Assembly: GCF_000966975.1 (NCBI RefSeq)
Contig: NZ_JZWV01000068.1
Location: 1-12,566 of the forward strand
DNA length: 12,566 bases
Direction: 5' to 3'
From: Streptomyces katrae
GTDB lineage: Bacteria; Actinomycetota; Actinomycetes; Streptomycetales; Streptomycetaceae
Shown here: positions 1 to 6,189 of the stretch, one piece after another
How the letters are laid out: every line of letters begins with the position of its first letter
Position numbering within the stretch: the first letter of the stretch is position 1
The notes under the pieces: generated by a model
Seen by the model: the letters and a program-made list of their open reading frames with translations, nothing else
What the model was told of the DNA's origin: nothing
Database searches by the model: none
Translations under genes and position numbers: made by a program

Positions 1-9
1 TCGGGGGTA
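1..9 (+). tRNA. Possible 3' end of a tRNA gene (truncated by window start)
   Basis: The first bases (TCGGGGGTA) look like the 3' acceptor strand and discriminator base of a tRNA, and they are followed within a few bases by a strong terminator. In Streptomyces and Mycobacterium, tRNA-Glu and tRNA-Gln genes lie beside gltX next to this iclR-leuCD region, and a Glu tRNA with a C-rich 5' acceptor strand would pair with these bases. Only the last few bases are in the window, so identity is inferred from context and memory of related genomes. Confidence 0.35.
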
Positions 10-14
10 CATGA

Positions 15-51
15 GGAGAGGCCCTCCGCGATCATCGCGGAGGGCCTCTCC
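15..51 (+). terminator. Strong rho-independent-type hairpin
   Basis: A perfect 16-bp stem (15-30 with 36-51) closes a five-base loop ATCAT. No long T run follows, only GCTGTTTCG, which is usual for Streptomyces terminators. It probably ends the transcript coming from the left edge (possible tRNA), and being symmetric it could also stop ndgR transcription from the other side. Confidence 0.75.
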
Positions 52-153
52 GCTGTTTCGGGCCAGTCCTCGGACAGCCCTCGGCCGGATGCCGGCCCGC
101 GGACAAGTGTGGGCCCGGAGGCGCGAGTTCGGACGTGTGCGGCGTCGTACGCG

Positions 154-169
154 CCCCCGGGCCCGGGGG
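154..169 (-). terminator. GC palindrome downstream of ndgR, possible terminator
   Basis: A 16-bp perfect palindrome (five C, GGGCCC, five G) lies 33 bases beyond the ndgR stop codon. It could fold as a short very stable stem at the 3' end of the ndgR transcript. A second small hairpin (GGCCGG-ATG-CCGGCC, 83-97) lies further on. No T tract is present, so the call rests on position and symmetry only. Confidence 0.4.
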
Positions 170-202
170 TTGTGGTGGAAGAGGTCTGCGACCGGGAGGG
201 GC

Positions 203-919
203 TCAGCCCGAGCGGCGCAGGGCCTCCGTCAGACGGGCGGCCGCGTCTATGACGGCCTGGGCGTGCATACGCCCCGGGTGGCGGGTCAGGCGCTCGATCG
301 GGCCCGAGACCGACACGGAGGCCACGACGCGGTTCGAGGGGCCGCGCACGGGCGCCGAGACGGACGCCACGCCGGGCTCCCGCTCACCGATCGACTGCGC
401 CCAGCCGCGGCGCCGCACGCCGGACAGGGCCGTCGCCGTGAAGCGCGCGCCCTGCAGACCCCGGTGGAGCCGCTCGGGCTCCTCCCAGGCCATCAGGATC
501 TGCGCGGCCGAGCCCGCCTTCATCGGGAGCGTCGAGCCCACCGGAACGGTGTCCCGCAGGCCCGACAGCCGCTCGGCGGCCGCCACGCAGATGCGCATGT
601 CGCCCTGACGGCGGTAGAGCTGCGCGCTCTCGCCCGTCACGTCACGGAGGTGCGTGAGTACCGGTCCCGCCGTGGCCAGCAGACGGTCCTCGCCGGCCGC
701 GGCGGCAAGCTCTGCCAGCCGCGGGCCGAGGATGAACCGGCCCTGCATGTCCCTCGCCACCATCCGGTGGTGTTCCAGTGCCACGGCCAGGCGATGTGCC
801 GTGGGTCGTGCGAGCCCTGTCGCCGCGACCAGCCCGGCGAGGGTGGCCGGACCGGACTCCAGTGCGCTCAATACCAGAGCTGCCTTGTCGAGAACGCCGA
901 CGCCGCTAGAGTTGTCCAT
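203..919 (-). CDS. ndgR: IclR-family transcriptional regulator, NdgR type
   Basis: The 238-residue protein has the IclR layout. An N-terminal winged helix-turn-helix occupies about residues 7-65, with recognition helix near R38-H51 (ARPTAHRLAVALEHH). An effector-binding domain follows from about residue 80 to the end, with the family segments VGSTLPMKAGSAAQIL and GEREPGVASVSAPVRG. Length and position beside leuCD match NdgR of Streptomyces coelicolor, a regulator of leucine/amino-acid genes and antibiotic production. The frame stays open far upstream into leuC on the opposite strand, but conserved sequence begins at the ATG at 919. No Shine-Dalgarno precedes this ATG; instead a -10-like GAATAT ends six bases before it, suggesting a leaderless mRNA. 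The gene is divergent from leuC and probably autoregulated through the palindrome at 934-950. The effector is not visible from sequence. Confidence 0.93.
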   Translation of the reverse strand: MDNSSGVGVLDKAALVLSALESGPATLAGLVAATGLARPTAHRLAVALEHHRMVARDMQGRFILGPRLAELAAAAGEDRLLATAGPVLTHLRDVTGESAQLYRRQGDMRICVAAAERLSGLRDTVPVGSTLPMKAGSAAQILMAWEEPERLHRGLQGARFTATALSGVRRRGWAQSIGEREPGVASVSAPVRGPSNRVVASVSVSGPIERLTRHPGRMHAQAVIDAAARLTEALRRSG

Positions 920-925
920 GAAACG

Positions 926-954
926 ATATTCACGTCTCACACTGTGAAACGCAA
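926..954 (-). promoter_or_regulatory. Putative ndgR promoter giving a leaderless transcript
   Basis: Read on the minus strand, TTGCGT (954-949) and GAATAT (931-926) are separated by 17 bases. The -10 box ends six bases before the ATG at 919, so transcription would begin at or next to the start codon. The absence of any ribosome binding site supports this. The match to consensus is moderate and there is no start-site mapping. Confidence 0.45.
934..950. promoter_or_regulatory. 17-bp palindrome in the ndgR-leuC divergent control region, candidate NdgR operator
   Basis: GTCTCACACTGTGAAAC is an inverted repeat with 7-base arms (6 of 7 paired) around three central bases. It overlaps the spacer and -35 of the putative ndgR promoter and lies upstream of leuC, where a repressor could act on both genes. 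IclR-type regulators bind short palindromes in such divergent regions. The assignment to NdgR is inferred from position. A second, looser repeat (TTCAC, ten bases, GTGAA; 929-948) shares its right half. Confidence 0.45.
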
Positions 955-1040
955 GTTCAAATTTTCCAAGAACCAGCGAGTCTGTATGTACGGGTCCACG
1001 AACCACTGGATCCGGGACGGTGAGCCGGAGGGAAAGAGCG

Positions 1041-2465
1041 ATGGGTAGGACACTCGCGGAGAAGGTCTGGGACGACCATGTCGTCCGGCGCGCCGAGGGC
1101 GAGCCCGATCTCCTCTTCATTGATCTCCACCTGCTGCACGAGGTGACCAGCCCGCAGGCCTTCGACGGGCTGCGCCAGGCCGGCCGCAAGGTCCGGCGCC
1201 TGGACCTCACCATCGCGACCGAGGACCACAACACCCCCACCATCGACATCGACAAGCCGATCGCGGACCCGGTCTCCCGGGCCCAGCTGGAGACGCTGCG
1301 CAAGAACTGCGCTGAGTTCGGTGTCCGCCTGCATTCGCTGGGTGACGTGGAGCAGGGCGTCGTGCACGTCGTCGGCCCGCAGCTGGGTCTGACGCAGCCG
1401 GGCACCACCGTGGTCTGCGGTGACTCCCACACCTCCACGCACGGCGCCTTCGGCGCGCTGGCCTTCGGCATCGGCACCAGCCAGGTCGAGCACGTGCTGG
1501 CCACCCAGACGCTGCCGCTGGCCCGCCCCAAGACGATGGCGATCACGGTCACCGGCGAGCTGGCCGAGGGCGTCACCGCCAAGGACCTGATCCTGGCGAT
1601 CATCGCCAAGATCGGCACCGGCGGCGGCCAGGGCTACATCCTGGAGTACCGCGGCGAGGCCGTCGAGAAGCTCTCGATGGAAGCCCGCATGACCATCTGC
1701 AACATGTCGATCGAGGCCGGCGCCCGCGCGGGCATGATCGCCCCCGACCAGACCACCTTCGACTACCTGGAGGGCCGCGACCACGCCCCGAAGGGCGAGG
1801 ACTGGGACGCGGCGGTCGCCTACTGGAAGACCCTGCGCACCGACGAGGACGCCGTCTTCGACGCCGAGGTCGTCATCGACGGCTCCGCGCTCTCCCCGTT
1901 CGTCACCTGGGGCACCAACCCGGGCCAGGGCGCGCCGCTGTCGGCCAACGTCCCCGACCCGGCTTCGTACGAGGACGCTTCGGAGCGCCTGGCCGCCGAA
2001 AAGGCCCTGGAGTACATGGGGTTGACGGCCGGGCAGCCGCTGCGCGAGATCAAGGTCGACACCGTCTTCGTAGGTTCCTGCACCAACGGCCGCATCGAGG
2101 ACCTGCGCGCGGTCGCCGGGATCATCGCGGGCCGCAAAGTCGCCGACGGCGTACGGATGCTGGTCGTCCCGGGCTCCGTCCGGGTCGCGCTCCAGGCCGT
2201 CGAGGAGGGCCTGGACAAGGTCTTCAAGGACGCCGGCGCCGAATGGCGGCACGCGGGCTGCTCCATGTGCCTGGGCATGAACCCCGACCAACTGGCCCCC
2301 GGTGAGCGTTCCGCGTCCACCTCCAATCGCAACTTCGAGGGCCGGCAGGGCAAGGGCGGGCGGACCCACCTGGTCTCCCCGCAGGTGGCCGCCGCCACCG
2401 CCGTCCTGGGCCATCTGGCCTCGCCCGCCGACCTGTCCGACGTCAACGCCACCGCCGGAGTCTGA
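1041..2465 (+). CDS. leuC: 3-isopropylmalate dehydratase large subunit
   Basis: The 474-residue protein is the catalytic large subunit of isopropylmalate isomerase, a cytoplasmic [4Fe-4S] aconitase-family enzyme converting 2-isopropylmalate to 3-isopropylmalate in leucine biosynthesis. The three cluster-ligand cysteines are visible: C347 in GSCTNGR, and C407 and C410 in CSMCLGMN. These are the same numbers as in the E. coli enzyme. The aconitase signature [20 protein letters not shown] is also present. The start is the ATG at 1041, seven bases after a GGAGGGA ribosome binding site (1027-1033); an upstream in-frame GTG at 1020 adds only seven unconserved residues. It is followed after three bases by leuD, its obligate partner, and is divergent from ndgR, its probable regulator. 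Confidence 0.98.
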   Translation: MGRTLAEKVWDDHVVRRAEGEPDLLFIDLHLLHEVTSPQAFDGLRQAGRKVRRLDLTIATEDHNTPTIDIDKPIADPVSRAQLETLRKNCAEFGVRLHSLGDVEQGVVHVVGPQLGLTQPGTTVVCGDSHTSTHGAFGALAFGIGTSQVEHVLATQTLPLARPKTMAITVTGELAEGVTAKDLILAIIAKIGTGGGQGYILEYRGEAVEKLSMEARMTICNMSIEAGARAGMIAPDQTTFDYLEGRDHAPKGEDWDAAVAYWKTLRTDEDAVFDAEVVIDGSALSPFVTWGTNPGQGAPLSANVPDPASYEDASERLAAEKALEYMGLTAGQPLREIKVDTVFVGSCTNGRIEDLRAVAGIIAGRKVADGVRMLVVPGSVRVALQAVEEGLDKVFKDAGAEWRHAGCSMCLGMNPDQLAPGERSASTSNRNFEGRQGKGGRTHLVSPQVAAATAVLGHLASPADLSDVNATAGV

Positions 2466-2468
2466 GCC

Positions 2469-3062
2469 ATGGAAGCCTTCACCACCCACACCGGCCGCGC
2501 CGTCCCGCTGCGCCGCAGCAACGTCGACACCGACCAGATCATCCCCGCCCACTGGCTGAAGAAGATCACCCGTGACGGGTTCGAGGACGGGCTCTTCGAG
2601 GCCTGGCGCAAGGACCCGGAGTTCGTCACCAACCGCCCCGAGCGCGCCGGTGCGACCGTCCTGGTCGCCGGCCCCGACTTCGGCACCGGCTCCTCGCGCG
2701 AGCACGCCGTCTGGGCCCTGCAGAACTTCGGGTTCAAGGCGGTCATCTCCTCCCGCTTCGCCGACATCTTCCGCGGCAACTCGCTGAAGAACGGTCTGCT
2801 GACCGTCGTCCTGCCGCAGGAGACCGTCGACCGGCTGTGGGAGCTCACCGAGGCCGACCCGACCGCCGAGATCACCGTCGACCTGGTCGACCGGAAGGTC
2901 CGAGCCGAGGGTGTCGAGGCGGAGTTCGAACTCGACGACAACGCGCGCTGGCGGCTGCTGGAGGGACTGGACGACATCTCGCTCACCCTTCAGAACGAAG
3001 CCGACATCGACGCGTACGAAAGCACCCGCCCCGCCTTCAAGCCGCGTACGATTCGCGTCTGA
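2469..3062 (+). CDS. leuD: 3-isopropylmalate dehydratase small subunit
   Basis: The 197-residue protein is the small, swivelling subunit of isopropylmalate isomerase and forms a heterodimer with LeuC. Visible features are the N-terminal segment [13 protein letters not shown], the swivel-domain motif GTGSSREHA at residues 72-80, and [15 protein letters not shown] after it. Length is normal for the family. Only three bases separate it from the leuC stop, and its ribosome binding site (GGAG, 2457-2460) lies inside the end of leuC, so the two are co-transcribed and probably translationally coupled. A strong terminator follows at 3114-3143. Confidence 0.98.
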   Translation: MEAFTTHTGRAVPLRRSNVDTDQIIPAHWLKKITRDGFEDGLFEAWRKDPEFVTNRPERAGATVLVAGPDFGTGSSREHAVWALQNFGFKAVISSRFADIFRGNSLKNGLLTVVLPQETVDRLWELTEADPTAEITVDLVDRKVRAEGVEAEFELDDNARWRLLEGLDDISLTLQNEADIDAYESTRPAFKPRTIRV

Positions 3063-3113
3063 TTCCTGCCTGAGCAGCGCTTATTCACCCTCGGGTGATC
3101 ACATCGGCAAGAG

Positions 3114-3143
3114 TGTGCCCCCCGCCTCCGGGCGGGGGGCACA
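3114..3143 (+). terminator. Terminator of leuCD
   Basis: A perfect 13-bp stem (3114-3126 with 3131-3143; TGTG, six C, GCC on the left) closes a TCCG tetraloop and is followed by GCCGTTTGTT. It lies about 50 bases after the leuD stop and before the next gene's promoter region. Confidence 0.85.
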
Positions 3144-3187
3144 GCCGTTTGTTGAGGCCCCGTGAGGCGACAACTCGCCCCAGATGG

Positions 3188-3193
3188 CACAAT
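3188..3193 (+). promoter_or_regulatory. -10-like box of a probable leaderless promoter
   Basis: CACAAT ends six bases before the ATG at 3200, and no Shine-Dalgarno sequence is present between the leuCD terminator and that ATG. Transcription would then start at the A of the start codon. A convincing -35 is not seen; the best is GCGACA (3167-3172) with a short 15-base spacer. Confidence 0.35.
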
Positions 3194-3199
3194 CTGTGC

Positions 3200-3427
3200 A
3201 TGGAACGCGACAGTCAACTCGAGCTCTACGAGCTCGTCGCGGACCGGCTGAAAGAAGCACACGCAAGGGTGCGCACACTGCAAGTCCCGGAGGGCGTAAG
3301 GATGGCGCTGTCCCGGAAGCTGTTGGTCGTCACTGCCGCGGCGAAGCACGATCTCGCCGACGCGGCAAGGCGCCTGGACAGGTTGATGAAGGACCTCGAC
3401 GAGGGTCGATTCCCTGAAGGCGACTGA
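3200..3427 (+). CDS. Small conserved-looking protein of unknown function, 75 residues
   Basis: I do not recognise a named family. The protein is charged and predicted mainly helical by eye: an N-terminal helix (about 5-26, LELYELVADRLKEAHARVRT), a short break (VPEGVR), and a second long helix (about 33-68) with a run of small hydrophobic residues followed by DLADAARRLDRLMKDLDEG. There is no signal peptide, membrane segment or cysteine. Codon use (G/C third positions) is that of its neighbours, so it is very likely real, and Streptomyces genomes carry a small ORF between leuD and hupS. The ATG at 3200 is preferred over an upstream in-frame ATG at 3095, which lies in the terminator region. It is isolated from leuD by the terminator and from hupS by 144 bases. 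Confidence 0.75.
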   Translation: MERDSQLELYELVADRLKEAHARVRTLQVPEGVRMALSRKLLVVTAAAKHDLADAARRLDRLMKDLDEGRFPEGD

Positions 3428-3433
3428 TGCGAA

Positions 3434-3459
3434 GGAACTCCGTAACGGCTCACATCGTT
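3434..3459 (+). promoter_or_regulatory. ECF-sigma-like promoter motif upstream of hupS
   Basis: GGAAC (3434-3438) and GTT (3457-3459) are separated by exactly 18 bases, the layout of SigR/ECF-type promoters in Streptomyces (consensus GGAAT, 18-19 bases, GTT). It starts just after the preceding gene's stop and would give a hupS leader of roughly 100 bases. The motif is short and can arise by chance. Confidence 0.25.
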
Positions 3460-3490
3460 GCGGCACTAGGGTGATTAGCCCGTTTCGTGT

Positions 3491-3519
3491 TTGATTTGCG
3501 GTATATATCCGCCTAACGT
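3491..3519 (+). promoter_or_regulatory. Putative vegetative (HrdB-type) promoter of hupS
   Basis: TTGATT (3491-3496) and TAACGT (3514-3519) are separated by an ideal 17 bases. The segment is unusually A/T-rich for this window (TTTGATTTGCGGTATATAT). Transcription would begin near 3526, giving a leader of about 45 bases before the GTG at 3572. Confidence 0.5.
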
Positions 3520-3571
3520 GCGAAATAAGCTTGAACACATTCGTTCTGGCGAGGTCTCCGAAGGGGAAGAC

Positions 3572-4255
3572 GTGAACAAGGCGCAGCTCGTAGAAGCGAT
3601 TGCCGACAAGCTCGGCGGCCGCCAGCAGGCCGCCGACGCGGTCGACGCGGTACTGGACGCGATGGTCCGCGCGGTCGTCGCGGGCGACCGGGTCTCGGTC
3701 ACGGGCTTCGGCTCGTTCGAGAAGGTCGACCGCCCGGCCCGCTACGCCCGCAACCCGCAGACGGGTGAGCGCGTCCGGGTCAAGAAGACCTCCGTTCCCC
3801 GCTTCCGCGCGGGTCAGGGCTTCAAGGACCTGGTCAGCGGCACCAAGAAGCTCCCCAAGGGCGACGAGGTGGCCGTCAAGAAGGCCCCCAAGGGCAGCCT
3901 GTCGGGCGGCGCCTCCGCCACGGTCAAGAAGGCCGCCGCGAAGAAGGCCACCACGGCGAAGAAGGCCGCCGCCAAGACCACGGCCACCAAGACCGCCGCC
4001 AAGAAGACGACGGCGAAGAAGGCCACGGCGACCGTCAAGAAGACGGCCGCGAAGACCACGGTCGCGAAGAAGACCACGGCCGCCGCCAAGAAGGCGGCCC
4101 CGGCGAAGAAGGCCACGGCGGCGGCCAAGAAGACCACCGCCACCGCGAAGAAGACCGCCCCGGCGGCCAAGAAGGCCACCGCGACGAAGGCGCCCGCCAA
4201 GAAGACGGCGACGCGCAAGGCCACCGCGAAGAAGACCACCGCCCGCAAGAAGTAA
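3572..4255 (+). CDS. hupS: HU-family nucleoid protein with histone H1-like Lys/Ala/Thr tail (HupS)
   Basis: The 227-residue protein has two parts. Residues 1-90 are a standard HU fold: dimerising helices, the HU signature from G45 (GFGSFEKVDRPARYARNPQT), the DNA-intercalating proline in RNPQTG (P62), and the arm ending in RAGQGFKDLVSG. From about residue 116 the protein is an almost pure Lys/Ala/Thr tail built of KKA, KKT and AKK units, as in Streptomyces HupS and mycobacterial HupB. Such tails bind DNA non-specifically and help compact the nucleoid. The start is the GTG at 3572, after AGGGGA (3562-3567); the frame is open to 3491 but that part is the promoter. HupS in S. coelicolor is linked to spore nucleoid compaction; its role here is inferred by homology. 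The gene is monocistronic, ending at a bidirectional terminator shared with cofC. Confidence 0.95.
   Translation: MNKAQLVEAIADKLGGRQQAADAVDAVLDAMVRAVVAGDRVSVTGFGSFEKVDRPARYARNPQTGERVRVKKTSVPRFRAGQGFKDLVSGTKKLPKGDEVAVKKAPKGSLSGGASATVKKAAAKKATTAKKAAAKTTATKTAAKKTTAKKATATVKKTAAKTTVAKKTTAAAKKAAPAKKATAAAKKTTATAKKTAPAAKKATATKAPAKKTATRKATAKKTTARKK
3917..4252 (+). repeat. Low-complexity coding repeat encoding the basic tail of HupS
   Basis: Degenerate copies of AAGAAG followed by GCC, ACC, GCG or ACG codons, irregularly spaced, encode the Lys/Ala/Thr tail. The repeats are imperfect and stay in frame throughout. Such arrays can change length by slippage or recombination, so tail length probably varies between strains. 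Confidence 0.8.
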
Positions 4256-4274
4256 GGGCACGAGTCACACACGC

Positions 4275-4307
4275 CGGGCCGGCTTCCCCCCGGGGGAAGC
4301 CGGCCCG
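4275..4307. terminator. Bidirectional terminator between hupS and cofC
   Basis: A perfect 15-bp stem (4275-4289 with 4293-4307) with a three-base loop lies 20 bases after the hupS stop and about 55 bases beyond the cofC stop on the other strand. It can serve both convergent genes. No T run is present on either side. Confidence 0.8.
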
Positions 4308-4361
4308 CGGTGCGTTGCTTCGCAGGTCACAGGGGTGACGGGGCCCTCGCGGGGCCGAGGG

Positions 4362-4565
4362 CTAGAACGTCTGCAGGGTGACGAGAGTGATGCGCAGGCC
4401 GGCGCCCTCGCCGTCCGTCTCGATGCGCACCCGCTGCCCGGGCCGCAGCATCAGCAGGCCCCCCGCGTCGAAGGCCTCGGCCCCGAAGGGCACCGGGGTG
4501 CCGTCGTCCAGCAGCACGCTGCCGGTGCGGGTCTGTGCGTCGTACGTATAAGCGGTCGCCTGCAT
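4362..4565 (-). CDS. Cold-shock/OB-fold-like module, possibly a separate 67-residue gene in frame with cofC
   Basis: The segment from the internal ATG at 4565 reads as a compact small protein: a first strand MQATAYTYDAQTRTGSVLLD, DDGTPVPFGAEAF, then LRPGQRVRIE and a last strand RITLVTLQTF. This pattern (GxV, DDG, PGQRV) resembles cold-shock-domain proteins of actinobacteria, although the aromatic RNA-binding motifs of classical CspA are missing. On the minus strand TACAGT (4577-4572) ends exactly six bases before the ATG, as in a leaderless promoter, and no ribosome binding site is seen. It may therefore be expressed alone, fused to CofC, or both. Nucleic-acid binding is inference. Confidence 0.45.
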   Translation of the reverse strand: MQATAYTYDAQTRTGSVLLDDGTPVPFGAEAFDAGGLLMLRPGQRVRIETDGEGAGLRITLVTLQTF

Positions 4566-5243
4566 ACGCGCACTGTATCGGGCCGTGTGCCGGCCCACGC
4601 CGAGGGAGAGGGCCCTGCGCAGATCCGGCCCGGTGTCCACGTCGCTGCGCACGCTCTCCACGTCCGCCAGGGCTATTTCCACCGCCCCCGAAGCGGAATG
4701 CCGGGCCCGGGAGGATCCGCCGAACGCGGGCGCCAATTCCGCATCCGGGCCGGCGGAAAGGAGGGTCGTACCGATTCCCGCCGCATCCGCCAGAAATGCC
4801 CGGGGAAATGCCGAAGCGATATCGAGCACACGTAGCAATTCCGGCGGGCGCAGTGCGGGCAGGTCCGCGTTCATCGCGGCCAGCGGCGCCCCCGGCCGCC
4901 CGGCGCGCACGGCCCGCGCGCCGTGGTCCAGCGCGGCGTTGAGCCCCGCGGCCGGAGCGTCCCGCAGGATCCGGGCCCCGAGTCGGGCCAGTTCCGCCCC
5001 CGCCACGGCGTCGTCCGTGACGACCACCACATCCGCGACCGAAGCGCAGGCCAGCGCCCCCGCCACCGTGTCCTGCGCGAAGGCCAGGGCCAGCCCCGGC
5101 CGGGAAGCTCCCACGGCGGCCGCCAGTCTGCTCTTGGCCAGCGCCAGGGGCTTCAGCGGGACCACCAGGCTCCAGACGGCGTTCGTGGCGGACTCCTTCG
5201 CTCCGGTGCGCGGCCGCACCCGTCCCGGCCAAGGGCGGGTCAC
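4362..5243 (-). CDS. cofC: CofC/FbiD guanylyltransferase (coenzyme F420 biosynthesis), frame continuous with a cold-shock-like C-terminal module
   Basis: Residues about 22-220 form a MobA-like nucleotidyltransferase. In actinobacteria the enzyme joins GTP to phosphoenolpyruvate (2-phospholactate in archaea) at the first step of the F420 side chain. Family motifs are SLVVPLKPLALAKSRL (residues 25-40), VVVVTDD (72-78), ADLPAL (126-131), DAAGIGTT (153-160), FGGSSRARH (174-182) and DVDTGPDL (201-208). The frame then runs without a stop into 67 residues (227-293) resembling a cold-shock/OB-fold protein, which is unusual for the family. The N-terminus is uncertain. GTG 5243 gives a basic extension and lacks a ribosome binding site. 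A well-placed AAGGAG (5198-5193) lies before an ACG codon at 5186, next to conserved sequence. Codons between about 4674 and 4841 are atypical (TTT, TTG, CTA, ATA, GCA). It is divergent from plsC. Confidence 0.88.
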   Translation of the reverse strand: MTRPWPGRVRPRTGAKESATNAVWSLVVPLKPLALAKSRLAAAVGASRPGLALAFAQDTVAGALACASVADVVVVTDDAVAGAELARLGARILRDAPAAGLNAALDHGARAVRAGRPGAPLAAMNADLPALRPPELLRVLDIASAFPRAFLADAAGIGTTLLSAGPDAELAPAFGGSSRARHSASGAVEIALADVESVRSDVDTGPDLRRALSLGVGRHTARYSARMQATAYTYDAQTRTGSVLLDDGTPVPFGAEAFDAGGLLMLRPGQRVRIETDGEGAGLRITLVTLQTF

Positions 5244-5436
5244 GGCCCGGTCATCAGTCGGCCCATTGTCGCCTCAGACCGGGCGCGGGGGAGCCCGCCG
5301 GTCCGGGCGGGGCGTACGGTGTTCTCGACAGAGACCGGACCCGGGGCGACACTTGTCCGGCCCACGAGGTGCCGGGCTCCTCCAGCCACCGCTGGGAGGC
5401 GCCCCCTCGCCCCGGTCCTAGAGGAAGGTGCTCCGA

Positions 5437-6189
5437 GTGTCCCGCCGCAGAATCGGCTTCTGGTACCGCCTGGCGGCGGTCATCGCAAAACCGCCGCTGG
5501 TAGTGCTCTTCAAGCGGGACTGGCGGGGAATGGAGCACATTCCGGCCGACGGCGGATTCATCACCGCCGTCAATCACAACTCGTACCTGGACCCGCTGTC
5601 CTACGCGCACTTCCAGTACAACACCGGCCGGGTGCCCCGGTTGCTCGCCAAGGCCGGACTCTTCAAGGTGCCTTTCGTCGGCGCGATCCTCCGCGGATCG
5701 GGGCAGATCCCCGTCTACCGCGAGACCACCAACGCCCTGGACGCCTTCAGGGCCGCCGTCGCCGCCGTCGAGCGCGGCGAATGCGTCGCCTTCTACCCCG
5801 AGGGCACCCTCACCCGCGACCCCGAGTTGTGGCCGATGGCGGGCAAGACCGGTGTCGCCCGCGTGGCGCTGGTCACCCGGGCCCCCGTCATTCCCGTGGC
5901 CCAGTGGGGCGCCAACCACGTGATGCCGCCGTACGCCAAGGAGAACAAGGTCCGCCTGTTCCCCCGCAAGACCCTCCAGGTCCTCGCAGGGCCGCCCGTG
6001 GACCTCTCGGCCTTCTACGGCAAGGAACCCACGCCCGAGGTCCTCAAGGGGGCCACCGAGGCGATCATGGCCGACATCACCCGGCTCCTGGAGGAGCTGC
6101 GCGGCGAGAAGGCCCCCGACCAGCCGTACGACCACCGCAAGGCCCGCGCGCAGCAGCGGCGCAAGGCAGCGGGGGAGGGTTCCAAGTGA
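5437..6189 (+). CDS. plsC: 1-acyl-sn-glycerol-3-phosphate acyltransferase (PlsC family)
   Basis: The 250-residue protein is a membrane-associated acyltransferase that adds a fatty acyl chain to lysophosphatidic acid to make phosphatidic acid. The catalytic H(X4)D motif is NHNSYLD with H47 and D52; the substrate-binding motif FYPEGT is at 119-124. GSGQIPVYR and VIPVAQWGA are the other two acyltransferase blocks. The C-terminus is basic (HRKARAQQRRKAAGEGSK). The GTG at 5437 is chosen because GAGGAAGG (5421-5428) sits eight bases before it; the in-frame GTG at 5428 would overlap that site. It overlaps gpsA by four bases, so the operon links glycerol-3-phosphate synthesis to its acylation. The family is large in actinobacteria and the exact acyl acceptor is not proven. 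Confidence 0.92.
   Translation: MSRRRIGFWYRLAAVIAKPPLVVLFKRDWRGMEHIPADGGFITAVNHNSYLDPLSYAHFQYNTGRVPRLLAKAGLFKVPFVGAILRGSGQIPVYRETTNALDAFRAAVAAVERGECVAFYPEGTLTRDPELWPMAGKTGVARVALVTRAPVIPVAQWGANHVMPPYAKENKVRLFPRKTLQVLAGPPVDLSAFYGKEPTPEVLKGATEAIMADITRLLEELRGEKAPDQPYDHRKARAQQRRKAAGEGSK

Noticed and set aside
986..1048. Short ORF in the leuC leader ([20 protein letters not shown]) as a leucine attenuator peptide
   Set aside because: It contains no leucine codons and overlaps the leuC start; no terminator/antiterminator pair is visible.
920..2705. Long minus-strand open frames across leuC (upstream extension of the ndgR frame to 1618, and 957-2705)
   Set aside because: They are antisense shadows of leuC/leuD created by high third-position GC; the plus-strand proteins have complete family motifs and the antisense products are low-complexity.
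3917..4252. Tandem repeat in the hupS 3' half as CRISPR or minisatellite
   Set aside because: No unique spacers, no exact repeat unit; it encodes the in-frame Lys/Ala/Thr tail known for HupS/HupB.
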